DNA of 33,130 nt, from assembly GCA_905182515.1 (NCBI GenBank), contig CAJJBW010000004.1, positions 1 through 33,130 on the forward strand, in the 5' to 3' direction. This document shows, piece by piece, positions 31,791-33,130 of this stretch. Position 1 is the first letter of the stretch, and the number at the start of each line of letters is the position of its first letter. Position numbers and translations under genes: made by a program. The notes below the pieces were generated by a model, which worked only from the letters and a program-made list of their open reading frames with translations, ran no database searches and was not told the origin of the DNA. Source of the stretch: an uncultured Candidatus Poseidoniales archaeon (GTDB lineage: Archaea > Thermoplasmatota > Poseidoniia > Poseidoniales > Thalassarchaeaceae).

Positions 31791-32243
31791 TCAATCCCAT
31801 ATGTGGCTATCTATACTGCCCTCGGCTTGCTTTTCAGCTTGTTCTTGTACATTGGCCCGCCTTCTTATATCTTCCTTTTCGAAAGTTAATAATTCCTCAT
31901 CTTCTAAATATGTCTTACGCAAGTGTATGACGAGCCTTATTTCTACGATTGCAACTCTTGCAATCGACCTAAAATCTCCATTGACATCCAAAATATCTAC
32001 TGAATTTCTTGATGTACCAATTAACATCCCTCCTATTCGATTTTCTTCGCCTTCTTTCAAGACTCTATTGTCAATTAAAATTTCTACCAAGTCATCCTTT
32101 CTTAGTCCATACCTCCGTTCTATTAACGGCCCATGAAATATATCCTTAGTCTCCTCCATATCATGAGGGCCATGATTTTCATATATTTTAATGGCCCATT
32201 CAGGTAAATCTTCAACTTTTTTGGTTGTACGGTTGCCTTTCAT
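31791..32243 (-). CDS. Unknown protein with possible Sm-like barrel (150 aa)
   Basis: Not recognised by name. The middle third (about residues 50-110: DLVEILIDNRVL...IGGMLIGTSRNSVDILDVNGDFRSIARVAIVEIRLV) alternates hydrophobic and polar residues in a pattern like an Sm or SH3-like small barrel, with the glycine turn and final IVEI strand expected of Sm proteins. This is inference only. A charged helical tail follows, rich in Glu, Arg and Gln. A good TATA box lies 23 bases before the ATG. It heads a four-gene minus-strand run (this gene, PCD, nitroreductase, quinone oxidoreductase). Confidence 0.7.
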   Translation of the reverse strand: MKGNRTTKKVEDLPEWAIKIYENHGPHDMEETKDIFHGPLIERRYGLRKDDLVEILIDNRVLKEGEENRIGGMLIGTSRNSVDILDVNGDFRSIARVAIVEIRLVIHLRKTYLEDEELLTFEKEDIRRRANVQEQAEKQAEGSIDSHIWD

Positions 32244-32260
32244 ATGCCCTCGTCCATGAA

Positions 32261-32270
32261 GTTATAAAAA
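32261..32270 (-). promoter_or_regulatory. TATA box for the 32243 gene run
   Basis: On the minus strand TTTTTATAAC is centred about 23-25 bases before ATG 32243, with no Shine-Dalgarno site between, which fits a leaderless transcript starting at or near the codon. Confidence 0.6.
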
Positions 32271-32348
32271 AAGAAGTCGGATACATTTGTATGTTTCCTA
32301 TCTTATTCGACTAATGATTTCAAGTGTTATGCTCGTGGCCCTTGGCTC

Positions 32349-32355
32349 GGAGGAG
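32349..32355 (+). promoter_or_regulatory. Shine-Dalgarno site of the NOG1-like GTPase
   Basis: GGAGGAG lies five bases before ATG 32361 and complements the CCTCC of the 16S tail. It supports the start of the truncated gene that follows and implies a leadered message. Confidence 0.75.
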
Positions 32356-32360
32356 TTCAT

Positions 32361-33130
32361 ATGGCATCGGTTGAGTGGCGCTCTATACCAACGGTTTTAT
32401 ACCCTCAAGAAATTTTAGATAAAGCATTTTCAAGGGCCAGTAAACAAGCAGATATGGTGGAAGATCCAGATAAATATCATAGAGTAAGAAAGCAAATGGC
32501 TAGGATGATTCAATCATCATCTGACGTGATATCTACCACTCTCCTTGATTATGTAGCCAAGTGGCCTAGCCTCAACGCGCTTTCTGATTTCGATCAAGCA
32601 CTAGTAGATGCAGCAGTCGGTGCTGATGATTTCAAACAAAACTTGGCATCACTTCAATGGGCTTCTGATCAAGTGAATAAAATATCTGGAGAGGCACAAA
32701 GAAAAATTTTAAGACTTAGAGATATTGATGGTTTTCATCAAGCGCGAAGGCATGCATACGGGCGATTTTCTTCTATTGTCGACCAAATTTCATCTCCTAT
32801 TATTTGGCTTGGGGATGCTCGCAATGTTCTTCGTAAATTACCTGCTATTGATTCACTAGAGCCTTGTATAGTAGTCGCAGGCTCTCCCAATGTAGGTAAG
32901 TCTGCCATGATTAATGCACTATCTTCAGGGGAGCCTGAGGTTGCCTCTTATCCCTTTACGACAAAACAATTACACCTTGGTCATTTTTCCCATCGTCGGA
33001 GATCATACCAGATGGTGGATACTCCCGGTTTACTTGATAGGCCAATGTATGAGAGAAATAATATTGAGATGCAAGCAATAGCAGCTTTGGAAAATATAGG
33101 TAATTTATTACTTTTTTTGATTGACGCAAC
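32361..33130 (+). CDS. NOG1-like GTPase, 5' part (truncated by window edge)
   Basis: An open frame from ATG 32361 runs to the right edge without a stop (256 codons visible). It encodes an N-terminal helical region (about 1-165) followed by a GTPase domain: G1 P-loop AGSPNVGKS (about 173-181), switch I segment ASYPFTTKQLHLG, and G3 DTPGLLDRPMYERNNIEMQAIAALENI, ending inside the strand before G4 (LLLFLIDAT). The layout and the PFTTK and DTPG contexts match the NOG1/OBG class, which in eukaryotes acts in 60S ribosome assembly; an equivalent ribosome role in archaea is likely but inferred. A strong Shine-Dalgarno site precedes the start. Confidence 0.88.
   Translation, partial: MASVEWRSIPTVLYPQEILDKAFSRASKQADMVEDPDKYHRVRKQMARMIQSSSDVISTTLLDYVAKWPSLNALSDFDQALVDAAVGADDFKQNLASLQWASDQVNKISGEAQRKILRLRDIDGFHQARRHAYGRFSSIVDQISSPIIWLGDARNVLRKLPAIDSLEPCIVVAGSPNVGKSAMINALSSGEPEVASYPFTTKQLHLGHFSHRRRSYQMVDTPGLLDRPMYERNNIEMQAIAALENIGNLLLFLIDA

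Overview
The window looks like a planktonic marine euryarchaeote of the Poseidoniia (Marine Group II) or a close relative. This rests on archaeal information-processing genes (aIF2 beta, class I lysyl-tRNA synthetase, the tRNA C56 2'-O-methyltransferase, a GfcR-type regulator), starts with TATA boxes about 25-30 bases upstream (often leaderless), archaeal lipoproteins with Asp-rich calcium stalks, a folate-type dihydropteroate synthase, and a 16S rRNA gene with no tRNA-Ala or 23S gene after it. The assignment is from gene content only; no search was run.

Layout. Bases 1-126 are the 3' end of 16S rRNA. Bases 306-6286 hold a four-gene amino acid ABC importer, aapJ-aapQ-aapM-aapP, with unusually large permeases and visibly higher GC than the rest. 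Bases 6292-7182 (minus) hold an NADK2-like NAD kinase. Bases 7287-9935 encode two surface lipoproteins, one with a calcium-binding stalk joined to an alpha/beta hydrolase. Bases 10054-15126 run as an ABC exporter, a hotdog thioesterase, two small membrane proteins, a YqiJ/NfeD-like membrane protein and a flotillin, followed by a thiolase to 16414. On the minus strand, 20273-16411 reads dihydropteroate synthase, TraB-family protein, a YeiH-type anion exporter and a TauE-type exporter. Plus-strand genes 20328-26306 are a membrane protein, Trm56, carA and carB, then a small membrane protein to 26636. On the minus strand, 29337-26646 holds dUTPase, GfcR-like regulator and LysRS. aIF2 beta (plus) stands alone. 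The minus-strand set 32243-29828 encodes an unknown, possibly Sm-like protein, pterin carbinolamine dehydratase, a nitroreductase and a quinone oxidoreductase. A NOG1-like GTPase runs off the right edge.

How it fits together. The lifestyle suggested is heterotrophic: amino acid uptake, surface hydrolysis, acyl-CoA turnover (thioesterase, thiolase), folate and pyrimidine synthesis, and membrane organisation by a flotillin module. Genes are dense: the longest gene-free stretches are 1500-1695 and 127-305, both holding hairpins and promoter signals. I saw no tRNA gene, CRISPR array, insertion sequence or integrase. No single element is an obvious new defence or mobile system. The best candidates for something new are the exporter-thioesterase-small membrane protein-YqiJ-flotillin cluster, the enlarged permeases with a calcium-loop motif, and the calcium-stalk hydrolase.
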